From Shinella sp. SUS2 (lineage in GTDB: Bacteria > Pseudomonadota > Alphaproteobacteria > Rhizobiales > Rhizobiaceae), in contig NZ_KQ410744.1 in NCBI RefSeq assembly GCF_001262505.1, positions 1 through 64,000 on the forward strand: a stretch of 64,000 nt of DNA, in the 5' to 3' direction. Of the stretch, positions 52,235 to 63,555 are shown piece after piece. Each line of letters starts with the position of its first letter. The first letter of the stretch is position 1. The notes beneath the pieces were generated by a model. The model did not search any database. It saw nothing but the letters and a program-made list of their open reading frames with translations, and was not told where the DNA came from. The translations under genes were made by a program, and so were the position numbers.

Positions 52235-52684
52235 CTACTGCGTGTTGCGTGCAATGGCGCCCGAACGCCGGCGAACGGAAAAGTCCTCGCCTTCCCGGTC
52301 TGTTTCGAGGCGCTGGAGGATCGGGCAGTGCGGGCGGTGGTCGCCGTGGCAGGCGTTGACCAGCACCTTGAGCGTCTGGGCCATGTCCTGCAGGTCCGCG
52401 ATCTTCTTCTCCAATTCGTCGATATGGCCTTGTGCGAGGCGTTTCACCTCGGCGCTCTGCCGTGTCTCGTCTCGCCACAGGCCGAGAAGATCGCCGATCT
52501 CGGCCACCGAGAAACCGAGGTCGCGCGAACGTCGGATGAAGCGCAGCATATGTACGTCATTGTCCGAGTAATCGCGGTAGCCGGAAGCCCGGCGGCCGGC
52601 CGCAGGGATGAGGCCGGTCTGCTCGTAGTAGCGGATCATCTTGGCCGAGACACCCGATGCCTTGGAAACCTGTCCAATGTTCAT
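52235..52684 (-). CDS. cueR: Copper-responsive MerR-family regulator (CueR/HmrR)
   Basis: A 149 aa MerR-type activator. The N-terminal winged helix (MNIGQVSKASGVSAKMIRYYE), a dimerisation coiled coil (about residues 78-108) and the metal loop with Cys112 and Cys120 (CHGDHRPHC) are exactly the monovalent-metal CueR arrangement. On binding Cu(I) it realigns promoters with 19-bp spacers. It is downstream of the copper ATPase on the same strand and likely co-transcribed. Four matching promoters lie in this island. The ATG at 52684 gives the standard N-terminus. Confidence 0.93.
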   Translation of the reverse strand: MNIGQVSKASGVSAKMIRYYEQTGLIPAAGRRASGYRDYSDNDVHMLRFIRRSRDLGFSVAEIGDLLGLWRDETRQSAEVKRLAQGHIDELEKKIADLQDMAQTLKVLVNACHGDHRPHCPILQRLETDREGEDFSVRRRSGAIARNTQ

Positions 52685-52745
52685 GCATTTTCTCCCGTAA
52701 ACGACGACGACCGATCCTTCACATGGGACCGGTCGCCGGTTTTCG

Positions 52746-55241
<2,496 letters not shown>

Positions 55242-55281
55242 AGCCGCCTCCTTTCTCGTTCCGAAAATCAGGTTCGGATGG

Positions 55282-55312
55282 AAGATGGGGCTTCCAGCGA
55301 TGGGAAGGTCAA
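55282..55312 (-). promoter_or_regulatory. CueR-type promoter of copA
   Basis: On the minus strand: -35 TTGACC (55312-55307), a 19-bp spacer containing the dyad TTCCCATCGCTGGAAG, and -10 CATCTT (55287-55282). The overlong 19-bp spacer with a central dyad is the hallmark of MerR/CueR-activated promoters. Confidence 0.82.
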
Positions 55313-55337
55313 TAGCAGATTTTTCAGATCGACGCCC

Positions 55338-55368
55338 TTGACCTTCCTATCGTTGGAAGCCCCACCTT
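55338..55368 (+). promoter_or_regulatory. CueR-type promoter of copZ
   Basis: Plus strand: -35 TTGACC (55338-55343), 19-bp spacer with TTCCTATCGTTGGAAG, and -10 CACCTT (55363-55368). It faces the copZ gene, 34 bp upstream of its ATG, and is divergent from the copA promoter. Confidence 0.82.
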
Positions 55369-55401
55369 GAGTGGCATGAGACCCAACAAAGGAGATTTCT
55401 C

Positions 55402-55596
55402 ATGGAACTCAAGATCGAGAGCATGACCTGCGGCGGTTGCGCCAAATCCGTCACCCGGGCAATCCAGTCCGTCGATCCGAATGCCAGGGTCGAGACCGAC
55501 CCTGCTGCGCGCAGCGTCAAGATCCAGACGAGTGCAAACCTCGCGACCCTTCAGCAGGTTCTCGAAGAGGCCGGATATCCGGCAACTGCGGGCTGA
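55402..55596 (+). CDS. copZ: Copper chaperone CopZ
   Basis: A 64 aa heavy-metal-associated domain protein. The metal loop MTCGGC (residues 8-13) and the beta-alpha-beta pattern with GYPA at the end are typical of CopZ. It carries Cu(I) to the CopA ATPase in the cytoplasm. AGGAG lies before the ATG. The divergent CopA and its own CueR-type promoter confirm the role. The DUF305 gene follows after 14 bp in the same transcription unit. Confidence 0.92.
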   Translation: MELKIESMTCGGCAKSVTRAIQSVDPNARVETDPAARSVKIQTSANLATLQQVLEEAGYPATAG

Positions 55597-55610
55597 ACAG
55601 GAGCAGTATC

Positions 55611-56003
55611 ATGAACAAGCTCACGCCGATCTTCATCGCAGGCGCCCTTGCCATCAGTGCAGGCCTTGCGATCGCCCAGAGCCAGATGAAGACGGGCGAT
55701 GCCATGCAGGGGCACGATATGTCCGGCATGGAGATGCCGGCCGCGGACAGTCCGTCGACGAAGGCCTATACGATGGCCATGGACGCCATGATGAAGGGTA
55801 TGATGGCGGACTACACCGGTGATGCCGATGTTGACTTCATGCGCGGCATGATCCCGCACCACCAGGGTGCGATCGATATGGCGAAGGTCGCGCTCGAATA
55901 CGGCAAGGATCCCGAGGTCCGCAAACTCGCCGAGGAGGTCATCAAGGCCCAGGAAGGCGAAATCGCCATGATGAAGGCATGGCTTGCCGCGCGCGGCAAG
56001 TGA
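55611..56003 (+). CDS. Exported DUF305 family protein (copper-associated)
   Basis: A 130 aa protein with a signal peptide ending near GLAIAQS (residue about 23). The mature region is rich in Met and His (QGHDMSGMEMP) and carries the DUF305 core FMRGMIPHHQGAIDMAKVAL with its paired His. DUF305 proteins are often found in copper or silver resistance loci and may bind metal in the periplasm. The ATG at 55611 has AGGAG upstream. It is co-transcribed with copZ and followed by a large hairpin terminator. Confidence 0.88.
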   Translation: MNKLTPIFIAGALAISAGLAIAQSQMKTGDAMQGHDMSGMEMPAADSPSTKAYTMAMDAMMKGMMADYTGDADVDFMRGMIPHHQGAIDMAKVALEYGKDPEVRKLAEEVIKAQEGEIAMMKAWLAARGK

Positions 56004-56017
56004 TCGGAACATCGTCG

Positions 56018-56058
56018 AACCGCCGTCACGTGTCATGAATGACATGTGACGGCGGTTT
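56018..56058 (+). terminator. 19-bp hairpin terminator between convergent genes
   Basis: A 19-base arm (56018-56036; AACCGCCGTCACGTGTCAT) pairs with 56039-56057 apart from one G-T pair, with a two-base loop GA, followed by TTTATCTC. It closes the copZ-DUF305 unit and lies 5 bp before the convergent reductase gene end. Confidence 0.85.
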
Positions 56059-56061
56059 ATC

Positions 56062-57093
56062 TCATTTTCCCGGCTGGAGCACCGCGTCCATCTGCGCTTC
56101 CGGCGTAAAGAATACGTCGGCATGCATATCTTCGCGGCGCAGTCCGCGGGCAAACGCCACCGCCATTGCGGCATCGACCATCGGCGGCGGGCCTGCGACA
56201 TAGGTCTTCCAGCCATCAAGGTTGGAAAAGTCCTCGGCGACGGCGCGGGTCACGAAGCCGTGCCGGTATCGTGCCGAATGCGCCTCCGACAGCACGGCTG
56301 TGAAGGTAAGATTGCCGTGTCGTCTGACGAGGGCGTCGAGGTGGTCGAGAAGATAAAGGTCGCGCTCGCTTCGTGCACCAAAGTAGACATGAATTGGCTG
56401 CTTCATGCCGTGGGCGAGGGCGGTTTCAACGATCGAGTTGACCGGCGCAAGTCCAGAGCCGCCCGCGATGCACAAGATCGGGTTGGAATGATGCTGGCGC
56501 AGGTAGGACGAACCCAGCGGGCATTCGAGCGTTACCGGGTCTCCCGGCTTCAGTCTGCTGTGCACATGCTCCGACGTGACGCCGCCCGGAACGCGGCGGA
56601 TGTGGAATTCGAGGCTGCTCTGTCCGGGACGGTTGGCCATGGAGTAGCTGCGCGAAGGCATGCCGGTGAAGCCGAGCTGTGCGTACTGACCTGCGATGAA
56701 CGACAGGGAAGAGCCGTCCGCAGGCACGATCCGGACCCGCTTTACATCATGCGTAAGATCATCGAGGCCTGTCACGGTTGCCTGCAGGTGTCGGGAAGGC
56801 TCGACGTCATCGCCGCTGCCCAGCCAGGCGACAGCGGCGTCGGCCAGCGGCAGCGCGCGACACGCGAGGATCAGGCCATCGGCCTTCTCTTCGTCGGTGA
56901 GCGCAAAACGGGAATGCGGGAGCAGCTCCACCGTTCCCTCGATCAGGCGTGACTTGCAGGAACCGCAGCGGCCGGACTTGCAGCCGTGCGGATAGGAAAT
57001 GCCGGCGGCGAGTGCGGCACCGAGAATGGTCTGTCCGTCCTCTACGTCAAGACGGGCCCGCGCCTGGCGGATATCGACGGTTCTGGCTGTCAT
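56062..57093 (-). CDS. 2Fe-2S ferredoxin-NAD(P)H reductase fusion (phenol-hydroxylase/Vanillate-type reductase)
   Basis: A 343 aa redox protein. The N-terminal plant-type 2Fe-2S domain has CKSGRCGSCKSRL (about residues 36-48) plus a distal Cys in LILACRA. A FAD domain (RSYSMAN, about residue 155) and an NAD domain (CIAGGSGLAPV; YVAGPPPMV) follow. This is the architecture of oxygenase reductases such as DmpP or BenC, but no oxygenase is nearby. The ATG at 57093 overlaps the stop of the glutaredoxin-like gene (ATGA), and both follow a CueR-type promoter, so a role in copper-stress redox repair is inferred. Confidence 0.87.
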   Translation of the reverse strand: MTARTVDIRQARARLDVEDGQTILGAALAAGISYPHGCKSGRCGSCKSRLIEGTVELLPHSRFALTDEEKADGLILACRALPLADAAVAWLGSGDDVEPSRHLQATVTGLDDLTHDVKRVRIVPADGSSLSFIAGQYAQLGFTGMPSRSYSMANRPGQSSLEFHIRRVPGGVTSEHVHSRLKPGDPVTLECPLGSSYLRQHHSNPILCIAGGSGLAPVNSIVETALAHGMKQPIHVYFGARSERDLYLLDHLDALVRRHGNLTFTAVLSEAHSARYRHGFVTRAVAEDFSNLDGWKTYVAGPPPMVDAAMAVAFARGLRREDMHADVFFTPEAQMDAVLQPGK

Positions 57094-57290
57094 TGGTCGT
57101 TCCTCGCTCGCCCGGCACAGGGCGATGCGTCCGGGCAAGGCCCGTCATCCGGGTCGGTACCCTTGGGGCCTGTGAGATCGCGTTCCTCATAGGCAACGCC
57201 ATTGTGGGAGAGCCAGAGCCTGAGTGCATGGCAGTCCGGACAGTCCGGGGTTGTATAGAGGACGATATGCGGCGTGCTGCTTTCCGTCAT
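57090..57290 (-). CDS. Short glutaredoxin-like protein, C-terminal half missing
   Basis: A 66 aa protein with the glutaredoxin/NrdH N-terminal half: IVLYTTPDCPDCHALRLWLS with the active-site CPDC motif (residues about 17-20) and the following GVAYEERDL. The usual second half, with the cis-Pro TVP motif and glutathione-binding Gly-Gly, is absent and replaced by a Pro/Asp-rich tail (GPKGTDPDDGPCPDASP). It is therefore truncated or frameshifted, and its redox function is uncertain. The ATG at 57290 has AAGG 7 bp upstream; a TTG six codons earlier is possible. It is coupled to the reductase gene. Confidence 0.65.
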   Translation of the reverse strand: MTESSTPHIVLYTTPDCPDCHALRLWLSHNGVAYEERDLTGPKGTDPDDGPCPDASPCAGRARNDQ

Positions 57291-57373
57291 GCTCTTGCCT
57301 TTCTTCAAACACGGTGTCGTTTCCTCTCTGGCCGGCGACCAGAACGGCGGTCGGGTCGAACAGGATTGCCGTC

Positions 57374-57404
57374 AGGCTGCGGCTTCCAGCGCTTGTAAGG
57401 TCAA
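57374..57404 (-). promoter_or_regulatory. CueR-type promoter of the glutaredoxin-reductase operon
   Basis: Minus strand: -35 TTGACC (57404-57399), 19-bp spacer containing TTACAAGCGCTGGAAG, and -10 CAGCCT (57379-57374). The left half of the dyad is weaker than in the other three sites, but the CGCTGGAAGCC half is conserved. It is 84 bp upstream of the glutaredoxin-like ATG. Confidence 0.72.
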
Positions 57405-57593
57405 GACCGTTCTTGCGCCGGAAAGAACAATTCCGAGTTGGGATCGCCAGGCCGCGTGCGGAACGCCGCAGCGCAGCTGCTTTCGGCTGGGCTGATGTTC
57501 GTGTTCCCAGACGGCGTGCGGTGCGGGGCATGGAGCTGGCCACCACGCGCACCATCACGATTGACCACCCCGCCGAAAAATTCCCCGGGGCCT

Positions 57594-57624
57594 TGACCTT
57601 TCCATCGTTGGAAACCGCAGCGTT
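57594..57624 (+). promoter_or_regulatory. CueR-type promoter of the RND efflux operon
   Basis: Plus strand: -35 TTGACC (57594-57599), 19-bp spacer with TTTCCATCGTTGGAAA (perfect outer dyad TTTCCA/TGGAAA), and -10 CAGCGT (57619-57624). It is 66 bp upstream of the adaptor ATG. The 57291-57689 gap holds this promoter and its divergent partner and no gene. Confidence 0.78.
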
Positions 57625-57689
57625 ACCAAAAATGACCGTCATCGCCTCCGTTGGTCCGGAGTGTGGTGCCCTTGTGAAAGTGAACGAGA

Positions 57690-58940
57690 ATGAGCAACAA
57701 GGCCTCCTCAACCCTGCTTCTTGCCGGCGTCGCCATAGCCGCGGGCACCCTTGCCTTCGTCTATCGCGACGATGTCGGCCCCTATGCCGGAAATCTCATG
57801 GCGCTTGCGCTTTCGACCGGTGCGTCCGAGGCCGCGGCCCTGCCGGTAGAAATGCCCTTGCCGCAGGTGCCCGTTGCCGAGGTCATCACGCGCAAGGTCG
57901 CGCCGTCTGCCGAGTTCACCGGCTATCTCGAAGCGGCCGAGATCGTGGAGCTTCGTCCGCGCGTCGGTGGCGCGATCGATATTGTCACGGTTCCCGAGGG
58001 TCGTCTCGTGCGCCCGGGCGAGCTCCTCTTCCAGATCGACCCGAGACCCTTCACAGTCACCCTCAATTCGGCCAAGGCCCAACTGCGGCAAGCCGGGGCC
58101 CTGCTGGATCAGGCCGAGGTGGATTTCAAGCGCGCCGAAGCCCTTGCGCCGAAGGGCACGGTGCCGCGCAAGACGCTCGATGATGCGCAGGCCATCCGCC
58201 GCCAACGCGCGGCCGAGGTCGAAATCGCCAGGGCCGCCGTCGCTGCTGCGGAACTCGACCTGTCCTTCACGCGCGTCACTGCGCCGGTTGCAGGGCGGGT
58301 GGACCGGGTGCTCGTCACGCAAGGCAATCTCGTTGCCGGTGGAAATGCTGCCGCGGCGACGCTTCTCACCACGATCGTCTCGACCGATCTGCTTCATGTC
58401 TATTTCGATATCGACGAGGCCACCTATCTCGGTTTTGTCGCGCAGGCGCGGGCATCCGGAACCGGCACGCTGCCAGTGCAGGTGGGGCTGATGACCGATA
58501 CCGGCTTCCCCTATGCGGGTGAACTCGACTTCCTCGGCAACCGGGTCGATCGCGGCACCGGAACGATCCGCGCCAGGGCCATCCTGAAAGATCCTGATAG
58601 CCACCTGACGCCCGGGCTCTTCGCGCGCGTCAGGCTGGTGACTGCCGAACCGGCGCAGACCGTGCTCGTCGACGATCAAGCGATTGGGGTCGACCAGGGG
58701 CGCCGCTACGTCCTGGTTCTCGGAGCCGGCGACAAGGTCGAATACCGCCCTATCGAATCCGGGCCGATGATCGCCGGCCTGCGCGTCGTTTCGGAAGGCC
58801 TCGACCCGGCAGAAAGGATCATCGTGAAGGGGCTGGTCCGCCCGGGCATGCAGGTCGTTCCGCAGATGGTCTCCATGCTGCCGGGCCAGTCAGCCGACGA
58901 TAAACGCGCCGAAACTGCCTCGCAGGAGGCAGGTCAATGA
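57690..58940 (+). CDS. RND efflux periplasmic adaptor (MexE/AcrA-like)
   Basis: A 416 aa membrane-fusion protein. It has an N-terminal membrane anchor or signal (about residues 5-24), a biotinyl-lipoyl-like hairpin (VELRPRVGGAIDIVTVPEGRLVRPGELLFQIDPRPF), an alpha-helical hairpin (about residues 120-180) and beta-barrel and membrane-proximal domains (RARAILKDPDSHLTPGLFARVRL). The pattern fits HAE-type adaptors (MexE/AcrA) rather than CusB, as no Met-rich metal motif is seen. The stop overlaps the pump gene by 4 bp. Confidence 0.9.
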   Translation: MSNKASSTLLLAGVAIAAGTLAFVYRDDVGPYAGNLMALALSTGASEAAALPVEMPLPQVPVAEVITRKVAPSAEFTGYLEAAEIVELRPRVGGAIDIVTVPEGRLVRPGELLFQIDPRPFTVTLNSAKAQLRQAGALLDQAEVDFKRAEALAPKGTVPRKTLDDAQAIRRQRAAEVEIARAAVAAAELDLSFTRVTAPVAGRVDRVLVTQGNLVAGGNAAAATLLTTIVSTDLLHVYFDIDEATYLGFVAQARASGTGTLPVQVGLMTDTGFPYAGELDFLGNRVDRGTGTIRARAILKDPDSHLTPGLFARVRLVTAEPAQTVLVDDQAIGVDQGRRYVLVLGAGDKVEYRPIESGPMIAGLRVVSEGLDPAERIIVKGLVRPGMQVVPQMVSMLPGQSADDKRAETASQEAGQ

Positions 58941-61900
58941 ACATCCCGCGTTTCTTCGTCGACCGCCCCATTTTCGCGGTTGTTCTCTCCGTCCTGATGC
59001 TGATCGGCGGCGGGCTGACACTGCTGAAGCTGCCCTTAAGCGAGTATCCGCAGGTGACCCCGCCAACCGTGCAGGTCACCGCCAGCTATCCGGGTGCCAA
59101 CCCCGAGGTGATCGCTGAAACGGTCGCCGCGCCACTGGAACAGGTGATCAATGGCGTCGAGAACATGCTCTACATGAGCTCTCAGGCCGCGACCGACGGA
59201 CGCATGACGCTGACGGTGACCTTCCAACAAGGCACCGACCCGGACATGGCACAGATCCAGGTGCAGAACCGCGTTTCCCGCGCGCTGCCGCGCCTGCCGC
59301 AGGAGGTTCAGCGCATCGGTGTCGTGACGCAGAAGATCTCGCCCGACATCCTGATGGTCGTGCATCTCGTTTCGCCCGACGATCGCTATGATCCGCTCTA
59401 CCTGTCGAATTTCGCGACCCTGCAGGTGCGTGACCAGTTGGCTCGGTTGCCGGGAGTCGGCGATGTCCTGGTCTGGGGTGCCGGCGAATATTCGATGCGG
59501 ATCTGGCTTGATCCCGCCAAGGTGGCCGCCCGCGGCCTGACGGCGAGCGACGTCATCGGTTCCATCCAGGAGCAGAATGTTCAGGTGGCCGCCGGCTCGG
59601 TCGGCCAGCAGCCTGAAGCCTCGGCAGCGTTTCAGGTCGCCGTCAATACGCTCGGCAGGCTCTCGAACGAAGAGCAGTTCGGCGATATCATCGTCAAGAC
59701 GGGGTCGGAGGGTCAGATCACCCGCTTGCGCGATGTCGCGCGGATCGAACTCGGCGCGGACGCCTACGCGCTGCGCAGCCTTCTAAACGGCAAACCGGCA
59801 CTGGCGATGCAGGTCATCCAGAGTCCCGGGGCGAATGCGCTCGACGTCTCCGCCGCCATCCGCAGCACCATGGAAGAGCTGCAGAAGGGTTTTCCCGAAG
59901 GACTGGAATATCGCATCGCCTACGACCCGACCGTCTTCGTCAAGGCTTCCCTGGAGGCCGTGGTGGTGACGCTGCTCGAGGCCATCGTCCTGGTCGTCAT
60001 CGTGGTCCTGCTGTTCCTTCAGAGCTGGCGCGCCTCGATCATCCCGCTGGTCGCCGTGCCGGTATCCCTGGTCGGCACCTTCGCCTTCCTCTACCTGTTC
60101 GGCTTTTCACTGAACACGCTTTCGCTGTTCGGCCTCGTGCTGTCGATCGGCATCGTCGTCGATGACGCCATCGTGGTCGTCGAGAACGTGGAACGCCACA
60201 TCGCGCTTGGCGAAACGCCGAAGGAGGCAGCGCGCAAGGCCATGGACGAGGTGACCGGGCCGATCATCGCCATTACGTCGGTCCTGTCGGCCGTGTTCAT
60301 TCCCTCGGCCTTTCTCTCCGGCCTGCAGGGCGAATTCTATCGGCAGTTCGCACTGACCATTGCGATCTCGACCATCCTGTCGGCGATCAACTCCCTCACC
60401 CTTTCCCCGGCGCTCGCGGGCGTGCTGCTGACGCCGCACCACGGTGGGGCAAAACGCGATCTCCTGACCCGCGTGATCGACGGGCTGTTCGGCTGGTTCT
60501 TCCGGTTTTTCAACCGCTTCTTCGACAGTGCTTCGAATGCCTATGTCTGGTCGGTCCGCCGCGCCGTGCGGCTCAGCGCGCTCGTCCTGCTCGTCTATGC
60601 GGGCCTCGTCGGCATGACATGGGTCGGTTTCCAGACGGTACCCAACGGCTTCGTCCCGGCGCAGGACAAGTACTTCCTTGTCGGCATCGCTCAGCTTCCC
60701 ACCGGCGCTTCGCTCGACCGCACCGAAGCCGTCGTGAAGACGATGTCGGAGATTGCGCTTTCCGAGCCGGGCGTCGAGAGCGTCGTCGCCTTTCCGGGCC
60801 TCTCGGTCAACGGCATGGTCAATATCCCCAATGCGGCGGTCATGTTCACGATGCTCAAGCCGTTCGATGAGCGGAAGGACCCGTCCCTCTCCGCCTTTGC
60901 CATTGCCGGTCGGCTGATGGGCAAGTTCTCCGGGATTCCGGATGGTTTCGCCGGGATCTTCCCACCGCCACCGGTTCCGGGCCTCGGCTCGACGGGTGGT
61001 TTCAAGATCCAGATCGAAGATCGGTCGGGGCTCGGTTTCGAGGCGCTCGCGCAGGCGCAGGGCGCGCTCATGGCCAAGGCGATGCAGACACCCGAACTTG
61101 CCGGCATGCTCGCAAGCTTCCAGGTGAATGCGCCGCAGGTGCAAGTCGATATCGACCGGGTGAAGGCCAAGGCGCAGGGTGTTCCGCTCAACACGATCTT
61201 CGAGACGTTGCAGGTCAATCTCGGCTCGCTCTATGTGAACGACTTCAATCGGTTCGGTCGCACTTACCGTGTTCTGGTCCAGGCCGACGCGCCATTCCGC
61301 ATGCAGCCCGAGGATATCGGCCGCCTGAAGGTCCGCAATGCGGCGGGCGACATGATCCCGCTGTCAGCGCTGCTGACGATCAGGCAAAGCGCAGGTCCCG
61401 ACCGGGTCATGCACTACAACGGGTTTCCATCGGTCGATATCAGTGGCAGCCCGGCGCTTGGCTATTCGTCTGGACAGGCGACCGCGGCCATGGAACGTAT
61501 CGCGTCGGAAACCCTGCCGCCCGGGATGGCCTTCGAATGGACGGAGCTCGCCTATCAGGAAAAGCTGGCCGGAAACACCGCGATGTATGTCTTTCCCCTC
61601 TCTGTGCTGCTCGCATTTCTGATCCTCGCAGCACAATACAACAGCTGGTCGCTTCCCTTCGCGGTCCTGTTGATTGCGCCGATGGCGTTGCTCTCGGCAA
61701 TCGCCGGGGTCTGGTTCAGCGACAGTGACAACAACATCTTCACGCAGATCGGCTTTGTCGTTCTCGTCGGCCTCGCGGCCAAGAACGCGATCCTGATCGT
61801 GGAGTTTGCCCGGGCGAAGGAAGAGGAGGGTGCCGATCCGTTGACGGCCGTGCTCGAAGCGGCGCGTCTGCGCCTGCGGCCGATCCTGATGACCTCGCTC

Positions 61901-62110
61901 GCCTTCATCGCCGGCGTCGTCCCGCTTGTCGTCGCGACCGGCGCCGGTGCCGAGATGCGCCACGCCATGGGCATTGCGGTCTTTGCCGGCATGCTCGGCG
62001 TCACGCTTTTCGGCCTCCTGCTGACGCCGGTCTTCTATGTTGTCGTGCGGAAGCTTGCTCTCGGGCGCCGTCACCCTTCGCTCGGCAAAGCAATCGAAGA
62101 GCCCGGTTGA
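58937..62110 (+). CDS. RND efflux pump inner-membrane transporter (MexF/AcrB-like, HAE1)
   Basis: A 1057 aa RND transporter with twelve membrane helices and two large periplasmic domains. It opens NIPRFFVDRPIFAVVLSVLM and includes the proton-relay helix GIVVDDAIVVVENVERH (paired Asp as in HAE1 pumps) and the C-terminal half VLVGLAAKNAILIVEFA. The Met-rich metal sites of CusA are not evident. It would export organic compounds with the adaptor at 57690; no outer-membrane factor gene is adjacent. Expression from a CueR-type promoter ties it to copper stress. Confidence 0.93.
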   Translation: MNIPRFFVDRPIFAVVLSVLMLIGGGLTLLKLPLSEYPQVTPPTVQVTASYPGANPEVIAETVAAPLEQVINGVENMLYMSSQAATDGRMTLTVTFQQGTDPDMAQIQVQNRVSRALPRLPQEVQRIGVVTQKISPDILMVVHLVSPDDRYDPLYLSNFATLQVRDQLARLPGVGDVLVWGAGEYSMRIWLDPAKVAARGLTASDVIGSIQEQNVQVAAGSVGQQPEASAAFQVAVNTLGRLSNEEQFGDIIVKTGSEGQITRLRDVARIELGADAYALRSLLNGKPALAMQVIQSPGANALDVSAAIRSTMEELQKGFPEGLEYRIAYDPTVFVKASLEAVVVTLLEAIVLVVIVVLLFLQSWRASIIPLVAVPVSLVGTFAFLYLFGFSLNTLSLFGLVLSIGIVVDDAIVVVENVERHIALGETPKEAARKAMDEVTGPIIAITSVLSAVFIPSAFLSGLQGEFYRQFALTIAISTILSAINSLTLSPALAGVLLTPHHGGAKRDLLTRVIDGLFGWFFRFFNRFFDSASNAYVWSVRRAVRLSALVLLVYAGLVGMTWVGFQTVPNGFVPAQDKYFLVGIAQLPTGASLDRTEAVVKTMSEIALSEPGVESVVAFPGLSVNGMVNIPNAAVMFTMLKPFDERKDPSLSAFAIAGRLMGKFSGIPDGFAGIFPPPPVPGLGSTGGFKIQIEDRSGLGFEALAQAQGALMAKAMQTPELAGMLASFQVNAPQVQVDIDRVKAKAQGVPLNTIFETLQVNLGSLYVNDFNRFGRTYRVLVQADAPFRMQPEDIGRLKVRNAAGDMIPLSALLTIRQSAGPDRVMHYNGFPSVDISGSPALGYSSGQATAAMERIASETLPPGMAFEWTELAYQEKLAGNTAMYVFPLSVLLAFLILAAQYNSWSLPFAVLLIAPMALLSAIAGVWFSDSDNNIFTQIGFVVLVGLAAKNAILIVEFARAKEEEGADPLTAVLEAARLRLRPILMTSLAFIAGVVPLVVATGAGAEMRHAMGIAVFAGMLGVTLFGLLLTPVFYVVVRKLALGRRHPSLGKAIEEPG

Positions 62111-62178
62111 AATCTACGAATGGCGGGCGCCGGGTGTTCCGACGTCCGCCATCCGGGCCAAGGTCCCGTCAACGGGGA

Positions 62179-63555
62179 TCAGGGGTTGCGAATGAGATCC
62201 AGGACCTTCTCCAGCGCTGGATCCCGCCCCTCGGCATAGGCTTCGTAGGTCAGATCGACCGTGATCTCCGGTGCGATGGAAATGCCGCGGGGGCCAAAGG
62301 CGACCGTAGCCCAGTAGCACTCGCCGAGCTCGAAGCATCCTGTCTCGTAGTCATGGAATTCCGGGCTGTAACGAACCGCAAGGCCGGAGTTCGGCAGCTC
62401 GAGATGTTTGCCTTCTGCCCAGAACCGGCTGGCATCTCCCATCTCCTCTCCGATCAGCGTGACCTTGTCGCCGCCCGATCCCTTCAGCATCGCAGCCGTG
62501 GAAATGGCGGCGGAGAAGGTTGCCCTGCCCACGAGCACGAAGACCCGCCCGTCGCGCGGGACAAGTCGTGGCAAGGCCTGGGAAAACAGGATCGTGTTGA
62601 AGAGGTCCCCACCCGGGTTGAAGCGCAGGTCGACGACCATGTGCTTTGGCTGGACCGGAAGGATTTTCTCGTGGAAGAGGCCGGCGAATTTGTCCGACAG
62701 GGCGGTATCATCCATGCTTCTGACCACGTCGCTGCGGATGTAGAGGATTTTTCGGGCCTCATCCAGGAACTGGGTCTGCAGATCGCTGCGCTTGCTGTAG
62801 ACGGCAGGGAGATCGCTGCGGTCATCGAGAAGATGGTTCCATCGGCCCGAAAGACTGGCCTCGTCCGGTTTGAGCACGCCGTAGCCCCTGTTGAGGTTCG
62901 TCTTGCGTTCGTCGCCCGGGTCTTCGTCCCCTGTGGGCGCAAGCGTGACTGTTTCCGAACGGCCGTCGGCAAGCTGAACGGTCAAAGGCACGGCGGCCGT
63001 ATCCTTGATCGCGCCAATTTGCTTGAGGACGCTGGGCGTGACCAGATATCCCGGGGAGAGAAAGCGGATCCGCTGGTCCGTTCCGGGGAGATAGACCCGA
63101 AGTGCGTCAAGCGCCTCCTGTGTGGTGAGGGCACCGATCCCATCGATGCGTGCGCCGAGCAGCCGCGCGAAATCCGGATGGGTCTTGACGACACGGAGCC
63201 CGTCGGCAAACAGCCACACCCGGACCGGGATGTCCGGGCCGAGGAGCTTTGCGGCATTGGCATTCGTGTGTCCGTTGCGTGCAACCGCTACGGCGCGCAT
63301 GACGTGGAGCGCGAATTCTTCCGGAGTCAGATGCTCAGCGGCCGCGGCGGTTTCATCGACAAGTCGGTTGAAATCGCTCCTCTGGCTGTCGTTGAAGCTT
63401 CTGTCTTGCGGCGCCCATGTCTCCTTCAGATAGGTCAGGTCCTCGCGCATCTTTTCCGGTGTCAGCGGCGGGCTGTCTGCCTGCGCAAAGGTCGGGGCAA
63501 TCAGCAGCAGCCCCGCCGCAGCGGCGCGAAGGCGTTTCATCCATCTGGAAGACAT
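62179..63555 (-). CDS. Exported S41-peptidase-like protein
   Basis: A 458 aa protein with a signal peptide (residues 1-27, ending FAQADS). The C-terminal half contains the tail-specific protease core: MVVDLRFNPGGDLFNT, then VFVLVGRATFSAAISTAAML with the candidate nucleophile Ser, and a terminal ITVDLTYEAYAEGRDPALEKVL. There is no obvious PDZ domain, and the N-terminal 150 residues are helical. The Lys base of Tsp/CtpA peptidases could not be placed, so activity is uncertain. The ATG at 63555 has GAGAGGAAA upstream. It is convergent with the RND operon; its link to the copper genes is only positional. Confidence 0.75.
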   Translation of the reverse strand: MSSRWMKRLRAAAAGLLLIAPTFAQADSPPLTPEKMREDLTYLKETWAPQDRSFNDSQRSDFNRLVDETAAAAEHLTPEEFALHVMRAVAVARNGHTNANAAKLLGPDIPVRVWLFADGLRVVKTHPDFARLLGARIDGIGALTTQEALDALRVYLPGTDQRIRFLSPGYLVTPSVLKQIGAIKDTAAVPLTVQLADGRSETVTLAPTGDEDPGDERKTNLNRGYGVLKPDEASLSGRWNHLLDDRSDLPAVYSKRSDLQTQFLDEARKILYIRSDVVRSMDDTALSDKFAGLFHEKILPVQPKHMVVDLRFNPGGDLFNTILFSQALPRLVPRDGRVFVLVGRATFSAAISTAAMLKGSGGDKVTLIGEEMGDASRFWAEGKHLELPNSGLAVRYSPEFHDYETGCFELGECYWATVAFGPRGISIAPEITVDLTYEAYAEGRDPALEKVLDLIRNP

